Source: Alteromonas sp. KUL49
Lineage (GTDB): Bacteria; Pseudomonadota; Gammaproteobacteria; Enterobacterales; Alteromonadaceae
Assembly (NCBI RefSeq): GCF_006538345.1
Contig: NZ_BJKL01000007.1
Coordinates: forward strand, 62,001 to 126,000
Direction: 5' to 3'
DNA length: 64,000 nt
Position 1 is the stretch's first letter; each line of letters starts with the position of its first letter. Below the pieces are notes generated by a model that had not been told where the DNA came from, did no database searches, and saw nothing but the letters and a program-made list of their open reading frames with translations. The position numbers were made by a program, and so were the translations under genes. Below are positions 37,867 through 48,428 of this stretch, piece by piece.

Positions 37867-39589
37867 TGGGGGTAATTTGCTCCACAATAAATTGCACTGA
37901 TTCTTGCCCACGAAAAACATTAATATCTAAACGATAAGCCAGTGTAACTTGGTTTGCATGATTGTTTGGCCACACATCCAGGTCTACATTGAATGCAATG
38001 GCATCAACTTCCTTGCCACTATCATCCCTCAGTACCATTTTGAGATGCTTTTCACCCACAATGCGTTGCTGCACTATTGAAAACACACCATCAAACAGAG
38101 GGGCGTCGAATCCTTGCCCAAAAGGGCCCGATTGACGGAGTATTCGCGCGAAGGGCAAACCAATATCTTCATGGGACAGGGGGCCATCAGACAATATAAC
38201 CTGTTGCCCATCAAGCTTAGCAAGGTGCTGCTCGGCCACTTTAGTAAAGGCTTGAGAGAAGGCGTCTAGTTTAGACACAGGTATACTCAGCCCCGCCGCC
38301 ATGGCATGACCACCAAACTTATCAATGATCTCTGGATATTTAGTGTTCACCTCGTCCAACACATCGCGAATATGAACTCCAGGAATAGAGCGTGCAGATC
38401 CCTTAATCACCTCATCATCTTGATGGGCAAAGGCAATGACAGGACGCAAATACTTCTCTTTTAAACGGCCTGCAACAATGCCAATAACACCTTGATGAAA
38501 ATCTTCTTGATACACGACTAGCGCACTAGGAATATCGCCCTCATTCAGCTCTATGGCTTTAAGCGTCTGCTCAGCCTGTGCCTTCATTCCGGCTTCAATG
38601 TCTCGTCGTTCACGATTGAGAGAATCCAATTCTGAAGCCATCATACGAGCTTGAAGTACATTGTTTTCCATTAAACAGGCGATGCCCAATGCCATGTCAT
38701 CCAAGCGTCCAGCAGCATTTAATCTTGGCCCAACAACAAACCCCAAATCTGTGGAGGTTAAATGTGCGCCATCTCGACCAGCCACATCAACAATAGCCTG
38801 AATACCTGGCCGACAGCGGCCCGAACGAATCCTCTGTAACCCTTGGTGAACTAATATTCGATTGTTTTTATCGAGGGTCACCACGTCAGCTACAGTGCCC
38901 ACCGCCACGATATCGAGTAGATCAGCGAGGTTTGGTGGTGCGATTTGCTGGTTGGTAAACCAACCACGAGACGACAGCTCTGCCTTAATTGCTAACATGA
39001 GATAGAAAGCTACCCCAACACCCGCAATATTTTTTGACGTAAACGAGCAGCCTGGTTGATTGGGGTTAACAATAGCATCTGCGTTAGGAAGTGTTTCACC
39101 GGGTAAATGATGGTCAGTCACTACCACTTGAATACCAAGAGACTTTGCGTGCTCCACGCCATCAATACAAGCAATACCGTTGTCTACGGTAATAATGACT
39201 TGGGAGCCTTGTTGATGGGCGATATCTACAATGGGAACACTCAATCCGTAACCGAAATCAAATCGATTGGGTACCAGAAAATTTACCGACGATGCGCCCA
39301 TTTGTTGCAACGCCAACATACAAACGGCAGTGCTAGTCGCACCATCAGCGTCAAAGTCGCCCACGATAGTGACTGATTTGTCTTGCTCGATTGCATCGGC
39401 AACTATGTTCGCTGCCTCTTGAATACCTTTTAAGCCATTGTAATGGGCCAAGCCCTTGAGGCCGGTGTCGAGTTCATCAAGTAGTTGAATATTTCGGCCG
39501 CGGTAAATACGGTCGATAACGGGGTGTAAACCAGCGCCCAGCGACCCCTCGCCAATATCTCGGCGAACAATAGGCAATATCATCTGCAA
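37859..39589 (-). CDS. recJ: Single-stranded-DNA exonuclease RecJ
   Basis: 576 residues, full length. DHH phosphoesterase motifs in VGDFDADGATSTAV, ITVDNGIA and VTDHHLPGETLPNADAIVNP, and the DHHA1 domain later with GGHAMAAGLSI. An OB-like C-terminal part follows. RecJ degrades single-stranded DNA 5' to 3' in the RecF pathway and mismatch repair. Downstream of dsbC, as in E. coli. Confidence 0.97.
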   Translation of the reverse strand: MQMILPIVRRDIGEGSLGAGLHPVIDRIYRGRNIQLLDELDTGLKGLAHYNGLKGIQEAANIVADAIEQDKSVTIVGDFDADGATSTAVCMLALQQMGASSVNFLVPNRFDFGYGLSVPIVDIAHQQGSQVIITVDNGIACIDGVEHAKSLGIQVVVTDHHLPGETLPNADAIVNPNQPGCSFTSKNIAGVGVAFYLMLAIKAELSSRGWFTNQQIAPPNLADLLDIVAVGTVADVVTLDKNNRILVHQGLQRIRSGRCRPGIQAIVDVAGRDGAHLTSTDLGFVVGPRLNAAGRLDDMALGIACLMENNVLQARMMASELDSLNRERRDIEAGMKAQAEQTLKAIELNEGDIPSALVVYQEDFHQGVIGIVAGRLKEKYLRPVIAFAHQDDEVIKGSARSIPGVHIRDVLDEVNTKYPEIIDKFGGHAMAAGLSIPVSKLDAFSQAFTKVAEQHLAKLDGQQVILSDGPLSHEDIGLPFARILRQSGPFGQGFDAPLFDGVFSIVQQRIVGEKHLKMVLRDDSGKEVDAIAFNVDLDVWPNNHANQVTLAYRLDINVFRGQESVQFIVEQITPNA

Positions 39590-39640
39590 TCACTCTTGTG
39601 GTAAGTGACACTATGATACGGCGATGAGAAGAAGAGGTAA

Positions 39641-39667
39641 ACGGTAGTGATGGGATATCACTACCGT
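39641..39667 (-). terminator. Hairpin between dsbC and recJ
   Basis: ACGGTAGTGAT (39641-39651) and ATCACTACCGT (39657-39667) form a perfect 11-base stem with a loop of five. The following minus-strand bases have only a short T run, so it may attenuate rather than fully end dsbC transcription. Confidence 0.6.
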
Positions 39668-39676
39668 GTTGTTTGA

Positions 39677-40408
39677 TTAGCTCGCGTTTTGAAGGATTTG
39701 GAGCAAGTCAGCTGCCGGCTTGTAGCCAGGAATGAGTGTACCGTTGTCGAGGATGATATAAGGTGTACCTTGAACACCCACCTGTTGCCCAAAGCGATAG
39801 TGTTCTGCCACCTGATTTTCGCATTGCGCAGCAGTGACTCTCTCACCCGCTTTTGCATCAGTAAGTGCTTCGGTTGGTTCTTCCGCACACCATACAGATA
39901 CCATGTCAGTATAGTTTTGTGAGTTCAAACCAGCGCGGGGAAACGCCAAATAACGCACAGTAATACCCATATGGTTTAAATCATCGATTTCGTCGTGAAA
40001 CTTTCTGCAATAACCACAAGTGATGTCTGTATAAACCGATACAACATATTTTTCATCATCCGCTTTAAATTCGATGCTAGATGGCGCAAATTCCATCACA
40101 CCGTCTTTACGTTTTCCCGCCAGAGCAGCATCAGTTTCATTTCTCATCCCTTCATCAAGATTAAAGACGCGAGCTTGCACAAAATACTTACTGTCATTAC
40201 TCACGTAAAACAGGCCCCGAGAGGTAAATACTTCTCTTAGCCCACTTATAGGTGAACTTGATACTGACTCCACCTCCATACCAAGTAGCGCCTCTAGTTT
40301 CATTTTGATTGCAGCATCAGCGTTTTCAGTATCTTCCTGAGCAGACGCTGAAAAACCGACGAGTATATTCACTGCTAGGGCGAATAGAAGGTAACCGGTG
40401 AATTTCAC
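39677..40408 (-). CDS. dsbC: Thiol:disulfide isomerase DsbC
   Basis: 243 residues with a signal peptide (cleavage near SASAQED, about 1-23). N-terminal dimerisation domain (about 30-90, LLGMEVESVSSSPISGL) and a thioredoxin domain with the active-site CGYC in YTDITCGYCRKFHD. The second cysteine pair (WCAEE...QCENQ) and cis-proline VQGTPYII are present. It reshuffles wrong disulfides in periplasmic proteins such as LptD, and is kept reduced by DsbD. Confidence 0.95.
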   Translation of the reverse strand: MKFTGYLLFALAVNILVGFSASAQEDTENADAAIKMKLEALLGMEVESVSSSPISGLREVFTSRGLFYVSNDSKYFVQARVFNLDEGMRNETDAALAGKRKDGVMEFAPSSIEFKADDEKYVVSVYTDITCGYCRKFHDEIDDLNHMGITVRYLAFPRAGLNSQNYTDMVSVWCAEEPTEALTDAKAGERVTAAQCENQVAEHYRFGQQVGVQGTPYIILDNGTLIPGYKPAADLLQILQNAS

Positions 40409-40571
40409 TACTTAAACTCCATAAACTAAATATTCGTAGCAGGCAAAACTGCCCGCAAAAAGATTCTAATGATAAGACCTTTGGTTCAACAGAAAAATTC
40501 CATTGCCAACCGTAAATAAAAAATCAAACACTCACCCATAGTACCATACGAGCAACCAAGCTCTAGTGGCG

Positions 40572-41489
40572 TTAACCTCTAGGATGGTGTTGTTCAACTA
40601 AATTTTGCATGCGCTCTCTCGCCACATGCGTGTAGATTTGTGTGGTAGACAGGTCACTATGCCCAAGCAACATTTGCACTACTCGTAAATCCGCGCCATG
40701 GTTCAACAAATGCGTAGCAAAAGCATGGCGAAGCGTGTGAGGAGAAAGCTCTTGCGTAATGCCAGCTTTGACCGCGTAATACTTAATACGATGCCAGAAG
40801 GTTTGACGGGTCATTTGGGCGCCTCGTTTACTCAAAAATATCACGTCACTTTGCTGCTTTTGCAGCTCTGGTCGGCCAAACTTGATGTAATACAGCAACG
40901 CGTCTATTGCCGCCTCTCCAAGGGGTACAAGGCGCTCTTTATTCCCTTTACCGGTAACTCGAACGACACCTTGTTGTATGTTCACCTGATCAACACATAA
41001 GCTGATCAACTCAGATACACGTAAACCGGTAGCATAGAGTACTTCCAACATAGCTTTATCACGGCACTCGATAGGGTCATCAGTATTAGGTGCGTCTAAT
41101 AAGGCCTCAACGTCGGTTTCACTCAGCGAATCAGGTAGTGGTTTTGGCAACTTAGGACGGGCCAACGAGGTTACCGGATTGTCTACTCTGATTTGTTTTT
41201 CAATCAGAAAGTTATAAAACGCGCGAAACGCACTCAACGCTCTGTGCGTGCTGCGTGCAGATAATCCCTCTTGATGACGTTGAACTAAGTAATCTTGCAA
41301 ATGATCGGTGGTTACCACACCTATGTCGTTAATCCCCATATTATTGCAAGCAATAGCAAGCTTCTTTAGGTCTGTGCGATAGCTGTTTTGAGTATGCTCT
41401 GACAAGCCTTTTTCAAGCCACAACATATCGATAAACTGATCGATATGAGCCTGACTGGCAGCGGGGACATAAGTTAGTACTCGCTTCAC
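40572..41489 (-). CDS. xerD: Tyrosine recombinase XerD
   Basis: 305 residues. N-terminal SAM-like domain (about 14-100) and a catalytic domain with the full set: Arg157 (GLRVSEL), Lys181, His251 and Arg254 (SPHTLRHAFA), His277 (LLGHSD) and the nucleophile Tyr286 (QIYTHV). With XerC it resolves chromosome dimers at dif. The start overlaps the djlA stop by four bases. Confidence 0.95.
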   Translation of the reverse strand: MKRVLTYVPAASQAHIDQFIDMLWLEKGLSEHTQNSYRTDLKKLAIACNNMGINDIGVVTTDHLQDYLVQRHQEGLSARSTHRALSAFRAFYNFLIEKQIRVDNPVTSLARPKLPKPLPDSLSETDVEALLDAPNTDDPIECRDKAMLEVLYATGLRVSELISLCVDQVNIQQGVVRVTGKGNKERLVPLGEAAIDALLYYIKFGRPELQKQQSDVIFLSKRGAQMTRQTFWHRIKYYAVKAGITQELSPHTLRHAFATHLLNHGADLRVVQMLLGHSDLSTTQIYTHVARERMQNLVEQHHPRG

Positions 41490-42328
41490 CCAAACTTCCT
41501 GTTTTTCTTAACTAGCTCGTAGGCAGATTGGATGTCTTGTGTTTTTTGCTTAGCAATATCCAATGCTTGCTTTGGCAAACCTTTCGACATTAACTTATCA
41601 GGGTGATGTTCTGCCATGCGTTTTCGGTAGGCGCGCTTAATATCTTTTTCATTGTCGCTCGCATTCACTCCAAGTATCTGATAGGCATCGGCGAGTGACT
41701 GCTGCTCAGAATAGTTCTTATGATTAGATTGGCGCTGGGAGCGCCCCTGCCCCCGCTGTCTAAACCTTACTTCGGCCTCGAAAATACGGATAAGGTTGTC
41801 GAGATCCAATCGTTTGAAGCCAAGGGCCTTTGCCACTTTTTCAAGTACTAGGTACTCAGGTTGTGATAGTTCCCCATCTGCGAAGGCCGCTTGTATAAGT
41901 AGCTCAAGAAACACCTGCAAGATATCTCGACGTCCGTGACATGCTTCATGCAAGCTTTTCAATGTATCCACTAGAGGAAAGTCTCGTTCTTTACCCTCTC
42001 TAAATGCAGTTTGAGCTTCCCGCTTTGCATCACCTGAAAGATTCATATCATCCATCAAAGCAGAAGCAATTTGGATTTCTTTTGTTGTTACGGTGCCGTC
42101 AGACTTTGCTAAATGTCCAAGGGCGGCAAATAAGCTGTGAAAGAACACGGCCTGTTGCTTAAGTCCATCTTGATCGGTAAAAAAGCGACCAAAACCGCCC
42201 AGTTGAGAAAAATCCTGGCTGTAAGCTTTATCGAAGAAATGACCGACGATGAGTCCGAGAATAGCGCCAGGAATTTTTAGGAACATAAGCCCAAAAACAA
42301 AACCGAGCACTTTACCCCATATCGCCAT
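41486..42328 (-). CDS. djlA: Co-chaperone DjlA
   Basis: 280 residues. An N-terminal membrane segment with glycines (VLGFVFGLMFLKIPGAILGLIVG, about 7-29), a TerB-like helical domain (about 55-180), and a C-terminal J domain with the HPD motif (YRKRMAEHHPDKLMSKG, about 245-262). DjlA stimulates DnaK at the inner membrane. The glycine-rich helix, typical of DjlA, promotes dimers. It is divergent from lptD, as in E. coli. Confidence 0.95.
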   Translation of the reverse strand: MAIWGKVLGFVFGLMFLKIPGAILGLIVGHFFDKAYSQDFSQLGGFGRFFTDQDGLKQQAVFFHSLFAALGHLAKSDGTVTTKEIQIASALMDDMNLSGDAKREAQTAFREGKERDFPLVDTLKSLHEACHGRRDILQVFLELLIQAAFADGELSQPEYLVLEKVAKALGFKRLDLDNLIRIFEAEVRFRQRGQGRSQRQSNHKNYSEQQSLADAYQILGVNASDNEKDIKRAYRKRMAEHHPDKLMSKGLPKQALDIAKQKTQDIQSAYELVKKNRKFG

Positions 42329-42632
42329 AACAAGTTGTCTCCCAAGGTGTGACTTAATCTGTAAAAAATGAGTAACGTTCGGCGAACATCTCAGAAGATG
42401 TACTGTTTTATCTCACTAATGACAATTTTTTTGCTTCAACGGTTGGTAAATCCCTAATAAGTGCTTAGAATTGCGCTCTTACCGTTGAGTAAGATGCTCA
42501 AGGATAACGGCTAACTTGCCAAACTTGAAGCGTATAAATACTAATAAACCGAATGTTGAACTCTACCTCGTTTATGGGGTCACAGCTAACGCATTCAAGC
42601 AGTTAAGAACTAAACAGGTCACTCACCTTCGC
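42329..42632. other. Divergent intergenic region djlA / lptD
   Basis: 304 bases. The reading frame of lptD extends back to 42516 but lacks a signal sequence there, so the real start is placed at 42633. Promoters for djlA and for the lptD operon must lie here. I could not assign a sigma-E type site with confidence. Confidence 0.55.
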
Positions 42633-44861
42633 ATGAAAACGTCTTGCGCACTAATCGTTTCCACATTACTTCTCGCACCCATTGCGAATGCGCAGCAAGC
42701 CGCTCCCATCAACAATGCCAACACTTGTATTGTTGAATCGGTTTCATTTGATCAAAGCCAATTGATGCCAGAGGGTCATGTTAAAGTTGAAGCCGATAGA
42801 ACAGAGATAATCGAAAACACCATTGCATTATTCTCTGGTGACGTAAATATCACTTCTGATACCGCGATTATCAGCGCGCAAGAAGCACAAGTTAGTGAAA
42901 ACGGTGATAATCTTACTGCGTCGGGTGATGTAGAATATCGCGATGTTCAGTTGACCGTTCAAAGTGATAGTGTTTCGGTGTCGTCTGACAATGCCCAATT
43001 AACAATGGAAAACACTAGTTACAAACTAGCGGGGCTTAATGGCCGAGGTAACGCGAGTGACATCATCCTCAACCAAAATGTAGGGTTACAACTGAATGAT
43101 GTTTCCTTTACCACTTGTCCCTTAGGTGGTGAAGATTGGAAAATTCAAGCCAGCGAAATTAGTATAGAGCCCGGTTCAATATGGGGACAGGCTAAACATA
43201 CCCGTTTCTATGTTGGGGATGTGCCAGTGTTTTATCTTCCCTATTTTGCGTTTCCCATCAGTAACCAACGGCAAACCGGTTTCCTGTTCCCTAACATTTC
43301 AAGCTCAGCCAGAACCGGCGTAGACTATGAGCAACCGTTTTACTGGAACCTCGCGCCAAACTATGACATGACGATATCTCCGAGGTTAATGACACTCAGA
43401 GGGATTCAGCTAAAAACTGAGTTTCGCTATATGTCGACAGACAGTTTGAGCGTTGCGAACGTGGAATACCTGTCCAGTGACCAAGATATTGATAGCTCAC
43501 CGGATCGTTATTTCTATCGCTTACAGCACCAAGGGGTTATTTGGGACAATTGGTTGCTCAATGTAGACTTTAATGGACTAAGTGATGATAACTACCTCGT
43601 CGATCTTGGGTCAGACTTTTATAACCGCTCTGATACACATTTATATAAAACGGTGAGCTTGAGCTATTACTCAGAGTCACTGTCCGTAAACATGCACGTG
43701 AGGGATTTTGAAGTATTAGGTGACGCCACAGATTCATACCGCGCGCTACCTGAGATTAAGCTGAGTTATCAAACCCAGTTAAGCTCAATGTTAGAGTTCG
43801 ATCTTGATTCTGAAATAGCCTATTTTGACAGTAATGCGGGCACACTACCTTCAGCAGCTCGTCTACATGTAGCTCCAACGCTGTCAGTACCCCTACGAAG
43901 GGCGTGGGGTGAAGTATCTGCTGAGGCTACTTTGATGAGTACCTTGTATCAGCAAAACAATGTTGAAGGTACTGAACTCGATGAAAATGTCACTAGGAAC
44001 CTTGGGCAGGTGCGTTTATTTGGTGCTTTATATTTTGAAAAGGAAGGCTCTTGGTTGAGTCAATCGTCTCGAATGACGCTTGAACCTAAATTACAGTACC
44101 TGTACACCTCTTTTGAGGATCAAAGTAACATTGGCCTATACGATTCCACATTATTAATTACTGACGTTGAGGGGTTGTTTCGTGGTCAGGAGTTTACCGG
44201 CTTAGACCGCATCAGTGACAACGACCAAATCACTGTTGGATTAACCTCACGTGTTATCGATGAAAACAATCGGGAACAATTTGCCCTCAGTCTGGGTCAG
44301 ATATTTTACCTCAGTGACAGTAAAGTCGTTACAGCACAGCGAAATCGAGACCGCTCGGCGTTAGCTGCTGAAATGGACTGGCGAATCGGTGGAAAATGGT
44401 TCCTTCATTCTGATGTCCAAGTATCGACCGATAATGACAAAGTTGATTTGAGTAGTGTTGGTGTTGAGTATCGCGAAGATGCAAGCCGTTTTATTCAAAT
44501 GACACATCGCTATGTTCGTAACCTTTCCAATGAAACTATCGAACAAGTGGGTTTGTCAGCAAGTTGGCCTATTGCTAAAGATTGGCAATGGGTGGGTCGA
44601 GCTTATCGCGATTTAGAGGGCAAGCGCAGTATAGAATCGTATTTTGGTGTGCAATATGAATCCTGTTGCTGGGCAATCCGACTCGTCGCGGAGCGCAGCT
44701 TGAGTAATCGATACAATAATGCTGGAGAGCAAACAACTAATGAATTTGATAGTGGTGTCTCATTGCAGTTCATTTTCAAAGGTATCGGCTCTCAGGGTAC
44801 ACAAAGAAGCATGTTAGCTGACGGCATGTTTGGCTATCGACAGCCATATAGTTTAAATTAG
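42633..44861 (+). CDS. lptD: LPS-assembly outer-membrane protein LptD
   Basis: 742 residues from ATG 42633, which begins a signal peptide (to about ANAQQ). N-terminal OstA jellyroll (about 45-165), then a large beta-barrel. The four cysteines of the disulfide-linked LptD are all recognisable: Cys32, the FTTCPLGG cysteine, and the adjacent pair in YESCCWAIRL. With LptE it inserts LPS in the outer leaflet; DsbC and SurA, both encoded nearby, assist its folding. First gene of the surA-pdxA-rsmA-apaGH run. Confidence 0.95.
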   Translation: MKTSCALIVSTLLLAPIANAQQAAPINNANTCIVESVSFDQSQLMPEGHVKVEADRTEIIENTIALFSGDVNITSDTAIISAQEAQVSENGDNLTASGDVEYRDVQLTVQSDSVSVSSDNAQLTMENTSYKLAGLNGRGNASDIILNQNVGLQLNDVSFTTCPLGGEDWKIQASEISIEPGSIWGQAKHTRFYVGDVPVFYLPYFAFPISNQRQTGFLFPNISSSARTGVDYEQPFYWNLAPNYDMTISPRLMTLRGIQLKTEFRYMSTDSLSVANVEYLSSDQDIDSSPDRYFYRLQHQGVIWDNWLLNVDFNGLSDDNYLVDLGSDFYNRSDTHLYKTVSLSYYSESLSVNMHVRDFEVLGDATDSYRALPEIKLSYQTQLSSMLEFDLDSEIAYFDSNAGTLPSAARLHVAPTLSVPLRRAWGEVSAEATLMSTLYQQNNVEGTELDENVTRNLGQVRLFGALYFEKEGSWLSQSSRMTLEPKLQYLYTSFEDQSNIGLYDSTLLITDVEGLFRGQEFTGLDRISDNDQITVGLTSRVIDENNREQFALSLGQIFYLSDSKVVTAQRNRDRSALAAEMDWRIGGKWFLHSDVQVSTDNDKVDLSSVGVEYREDASRFIQMTHRYVRNLSNETIEQVGLSASWPIAKDWQWVGRAYRDLEGKRSIESYFGVQYESCCWAIRLVAERSLSNRYNNAGEQTTNEFDSGVSLQFIFKGIGSQGTQRSMLADGMFGYRQPYSLN

Positions 44862-44923
44862 AGCCATGTGAGCAATGACAACAATTACGGTCATTGACAT
44901 TAACTAGATAAAAAAGAGTACGT

Positions 44924-46207
44924 ATGAAGTTCTTATTCAAGGTCTTAGTGGTAAGTTCAATACTCAGTATGAGTGTTGCAGCACAAGAAGTGTTGTTAGA
45001 CCGCGTTGCGGTAATTGTTGATCAAGGCGTTGTACTTGAAAGTGAAGTCACTGCCCTTGTTGCAGATGTAAAAAGAAATGCAGAGGCCAGTAATCAATCG
45101 CTTCCTTCAGACCGCGCACTGAGAACTCAAGCTATTGAAAGACTGATCGTTAAAAACCTTCAGCTTCAAATGGCTGAGAAAATGGGTATACAAATCAGCG
45201 ACCCACAGTTAGAACAAACTATTGGCAACATCGCCGGTAGTCAGAACGTCACCATTGACGAGATGCGTCGAGAACTCGCGTTAGAAGGCATTGCTTACGA
45301 AGATTACCGTGAAGATGTACGCGAAGAAATCATCATCGGCGAGGTGCGTCGTGCTAATGTGCGTCGCCGTGTTTACATTACCGAACAAGAAATCAGTACA
45401 TTGGTCGACCTTATCGATCAACAAGGTGCAGAACAAGCAGAGTATCGCCTTGGTCACATTTTGATTGGCTTCCCACCATCGCCCACTGATGAAGATATTA
45501 CAGCAGCGAGAGAACGTGCTGACAAAGTCCTAGACCTGCTCAACAACGGTTCAGATTTTGCCCGAATTGCAATTGCATCATCGTCGGGTAACGAGGCGCT
45601 AGAAGGCGGTGACATGGGTTGGAGAAACATCAATGCTATGCCCACGCTTTTTGCAGAGGCCGTTCAAAGTAAAACCAAAGACGAATTAGTCGGCCCTATT
45701 CGAAGTGGCGCTGGATTCCATATTCTTAAAGTTCTAGACACCCGTGGTATCGAGAGAATCACCGTTGAAGAGGTAAACTCTCGTCATATTCTAGTATCTC
45801 CGTCGATTATATTGAGCGAAGAAAAGGCTGAGCAGATGCTCGCTGAATTCCGAGTTCAAATCGAAAATGGCGAAGCAGAGTTTGCCGACCTAGCAAAGGA
45901 GCACTCGGAAGATCCGGGTTCCTCACTACGTGGCGGTGAACTGGGTTGGACAGATCCAAACAACTATGTTCCGGCGTTTAAAGATGCGCTCGCCCAACTT
46001 GAACCAGGTGAGTTTAGTGACCCAGTTCGCTCAGTTCATGGTTGGCACCTTATTCAGCTTATTGACCGCAGAGTTGATGATGCGACTGACAAGCGCAAAG
46101 CAGATAAGGCCTATCAGCTTATTTATAACCGTAAATTTGCAGAAGAAACTGAAAATTGGCTACGCGAAATGCGCGATGCCGCGTATATTGAAGTTCTAGA
46201 CTCTTAA
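44924..46207 (+). CDS. surA: Periplasmic chaperone / peptidyl-prolyl isomerase SurA
   Basis: 427 residues. Signal peptide (about 1-20, SVAAQE), N-terminal chaperone domain (about 22-165), two parvulin domains (about 170-270, AEYRLGHILIG; and about 280-380, NSRHILVSPS) and a C-terminal helix. It escorts unfolded outer-membrane proteins to the Bam complex. Between lptD and pdxA, the standard order. Confidence 0.96.
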   Translation: MKFLFKVLVVSSILSMSVAAQEVLLDRVAVIVDQGVVLESEVTALVADVKRNAEASNQSLPSDRALRTQAIERLIVKNLQLQMAEKMGIQISDPQLEQTIGNIAGSQNVTIDEMRRELALEGIAYEDYREDVREEIIIGEVRRANVRRRVYITEQEISTLVDLIDQQGAEQAEYRLGHILIGFPPSPTDEDITAARERADKVLDLLNNGSDFARIAIASSSGNEALEGGDMGWRNINAMPTLFAEAVQSKTKDELVGPIRSGAGFHILKVLDTRGIERITVEEVNSRHILVSPSIILSEEKAEQMLAEFRVQIENGEAEFADLAKEHSEDPGSSLRGGELGWTDPNNYVPAFKDALAQLEPGEFSDPVRSVHGWHLIQLIDRRVDDATDKRKADKAYQLIYNRKFAEETENWLREMRDAAYIEVLDS

Positions 46208-46220
46208 ATAAGACACTTGC

Positions 46221-47210
46221 ATGACCACATTCAAAAAATTAGCCATCACTCCAGGCGAGCCGGCTGGCATTGGGCCAGACCTTATCATCCAGCTCGCCCA
46301 AGAGTCTTGGAAGGCGCAGCTGGTCGTTTTCGCCGACCAGCAATTGATGGAACAAAGAGCTAAGCAACTCAATTTACCGCTTACGCTTATTCCCTATGAT
46401 GCAAACGTGACTGCCCTCCAAGAACCGGGCAGTTTGTATATTCAGCATATTGAAAAAGCGACAGATGTGGTTGCGGGCACCCTTGATAGCGAGAACGGGT
46501 TGTACGTTGTTGAAACCTTGCGTCAGGCTTGCCAAGCTAATATGGAAGGCGACTTTGACGCCGTGGTGACAGGTCCTGTTCACAAAGGCATAATCAACAA
46601 AGCGGGCGTTTCATTTAGTGGCCACACTGAATACTTTGCCCTGCAATCAAACACGATTGACGTTGTTATGTTGCTCGCAACTGAGGGGCTGAATGTTGCT
46701 CTTGCAACAACGCATATCCCGCTAGAGTATGTATCCAGAGCAATTACACGCGAGCGCCTTCACAAAGTCATCCACATCATAAATACTGACTTAAAACTCA
46801 AATTTGGTATCAAAGACCCACATATATTTGTTTGCGGACTCAATCCACATGCAGGCGAAGATGGACATATAGGTACTGAAGAAATTACGACGATCAGCCC
46901 TGCGCTTGAAGAGCTGCGCAACGAAGGGATCCGAATTACCGGCCCACTTCCTGCTGACACCATCTTTCAACCTAAATATTTGGACAATGCCGACGTTGTA
47001 TTGGCAATGTATCACGATCAGGGTTTACCTGTACTAAAATATAAAGGGTTCGGCGCCTCGGTGAACGTTACATTAGGGCTGCCATTTATAAGAACTTCTG
47101 TCGACCACGGAACTGCGCTCGATTTGGCAGGAACTGGACATGCCGATGCTGGAAGTTTCAAAGTTGCTTTAGAAAAGGCTATTGAGCTAGCACACAATCA
47201 CAATGAGTAA
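46221..47210 (+). CDS. pdxA: 4-hydroxythreonine-4-phosphate dehydrogenase PdxA
   Basis: 329 residues. [13 protein letters not shown] at the start, [13 protein letters not shown] and the metal-binding histidines in [20 protein letters not shown] and [12 protein letters not shown]. It oxidises 4-phosphohydroxythreonine with NAD(P)+ on the way to PNP. Overlaps rsmA by eight bases. Confidence 0.97.
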   Translation: MTTFKKLAITPGEPAGIGPDLIIQLAQESWKAQLVVFADQQLMEQRAKQLNLPLTLIPYDANVTALQEPGSLYIQHIEKATDVVAGTLDSENGLYVVETLRQACQANMEGDFDAVVTGPVHKGIINKAGVSFSGHTEYFALQSNTIDVVMLLATEGLNVALATTHIPLEYVSRAITRERLHKVIHIINTDLKLKFGIKDPHIFVCGLNPHAGEDGHIGTEEITTISPALEELRNEGIRITGPLPADTIFQPKYLDNADVVLAMYHDQGLPVLKYKGFGASVNVTLGLPFIRTSVDHGTALDLAGTGHADAGSFKVALEKAIELAHNHNE

Positions 47211-48030
47211 AACACACTTAGGCCACACGGCCAGAAAGCGTTTCGGTCAGAACTTCCTGCACGATGAATACGTAATCGGCAATATTGTTGCCGCCATTGC
47301 CCCAAAACCAGGGCAAAATTTATTAGAAATCGGCCCCGGTTTGGGAGCTTTAACAGATCCAGTTTGTGAAGAAGTGGACGCACTGACTGTTGTGGAACTG
47401 GATAGAGACCTCGCTAAGCGTTTGCGTCATCATCCGTTCCATGGTCAAAAGCTATCCATTATTGAGCAAGATGCGTTGACACTCGACTTTTCACAAGTTG
47501 CTCAGTCTCTCCCTGCGGAGCGAGGCAAACTTAGGGTGTTTGGAAACTTACCCTACAACATTTCAACGCCACTCATGTTCCATTTATTTTCCCATGCCAA
47601 GCACATTGCTGACATGCACTTCATGTTGCAAAAAGAAGTAGTGACAAGGCTGGCGGCAGGTCCTGGATCAAAGCATTATGGACGTTTATCAGTAATGGCC
47701 CAGTACTATTGTGCCATTACTCCGGTATTACAAGTTCCACCGGGTGCATTCAAGCCACCCCCGAAGGTTGATTCCGCTGTGGTTAGACTGATTCCTCACG
47801 CTACGCCTCCGGTTGATGTTGAATCCGTTGAGCTGTTAGAAAGCGTATGTGCAAAAGTCTTTAATCAGCGCAGAAAAACATTGCGTAACGGGCTAAAAGA
47901 GTTACTTACCGATACGCAAATAAGTGACTTAGGTATCGATCCGGGTGTTCGCGCCGAAGTACTACCGCTATCAGATTTTGCCAAACTAGCCAATGCGGTT
48001 GCTAGAAACACAGCACAAGAGGAAGGTTAA
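47203..48030 (+). CDS. rsmA: 16S rRNA dimethyladenosine transferase RsmA (KsgA)
   Basis: 275 residues. [14 protein letters not shown] at the start, the SAM site [12 protein letters not shown], and the catalytic [11 protein letters not shown]. It dimethylates A1518 and A1519 of 16S rRNA, a checkpoint in 30S maturation. apaG follows after 13 bases. Confidence 0.97.
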   Translation: MSKTHLGHTARKRFGQNFLHDEYVIGNIVAAIAPKPGQNLLEIGPGLGALTDPVCEEVDALTVVELDRDLAKRLRHHPFHGQKLSIIEQDALTLDFSQVAQSLPAERGKLRVFGNLPYNISTPLMFHLFSHAKHIADMHFMLQKEVVTRLAAGPGSKHYGRLSVMAQYYCAITPVLQVPPGAFKPPPKVDSAVVRLIPHATPPVDVESVELLESVCAKVFNQRRKTLRNGLKELLTDTQISDLGIDPGVRAEVLPLSDFAKLANAVARNTAQEEG

Positions 48031-48043
48031 GAAGGTCATTAGC

Positions 48044-48418
48044 ATGCAAGATCCCGACATCTTAGTTCGAGTGCGTACTCGACACCTACCCGATCACCTA
48101 CCTAGTGACAGTGAACAATACGCTTTTGCGTACCACATTACTATTGTCAACACGAGTAATGAAACCGTGCAGCTCAAGCGCAGGTATTGGCTTATCACTG
48201 ATGCCAATGGAAAATCGTCAGAAGTAGAAGGTGAAGGTGTCATAGGCAAGCAACCTATTCTTGCGGCCGGTGAGGAGTTTGATTACACCAGCGGTGCAAT
48301 CATAGATACACCGCTGGGCAATATGCAAGGTTACTACGAAATGGAGAGAGAAGACGGCCAGCGTTTTCGCGTGCCCATTGACGTGTTCAGGCTCTCCGTC
48401 CCCAACCTTTTACATTGA
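48044..48418 (+). CDS. apaG: ApaG domain protein
   Basis: The frame opens inside rsmA, but the ATG at 48044 has AAGG eight bases upstream, giving 124 residues. An immunoglobulin-like ApaG fold with ITIVNTSNETVQLKRRYWLI, GVIGKQPILAAGEEFDYTSG and MQGYYEM. The molecular role is not settled; it accompanies apaH across gammaproteobacteria. Confidence 0.94.
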   Translation: MQDPDILVRVRTRHLPDHLPSDSEQYAFAYHITIVNTSNETVQLKRRYWLITDANGKSSEVEGEGVIGKQPILAAGEEFDYTSGAIIDTPLGNMQGYYEMEREDGQRFRVPIDVFRLSVPNLLH

Positions 48419-48428
48419 TTGAGGCACC

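Noticed and set aside
42516..42632. 39-residue N-terminal extension of LptD
   Set aside because: The extension would bury the signal peptide; the ATG at 42633 is at the right place.
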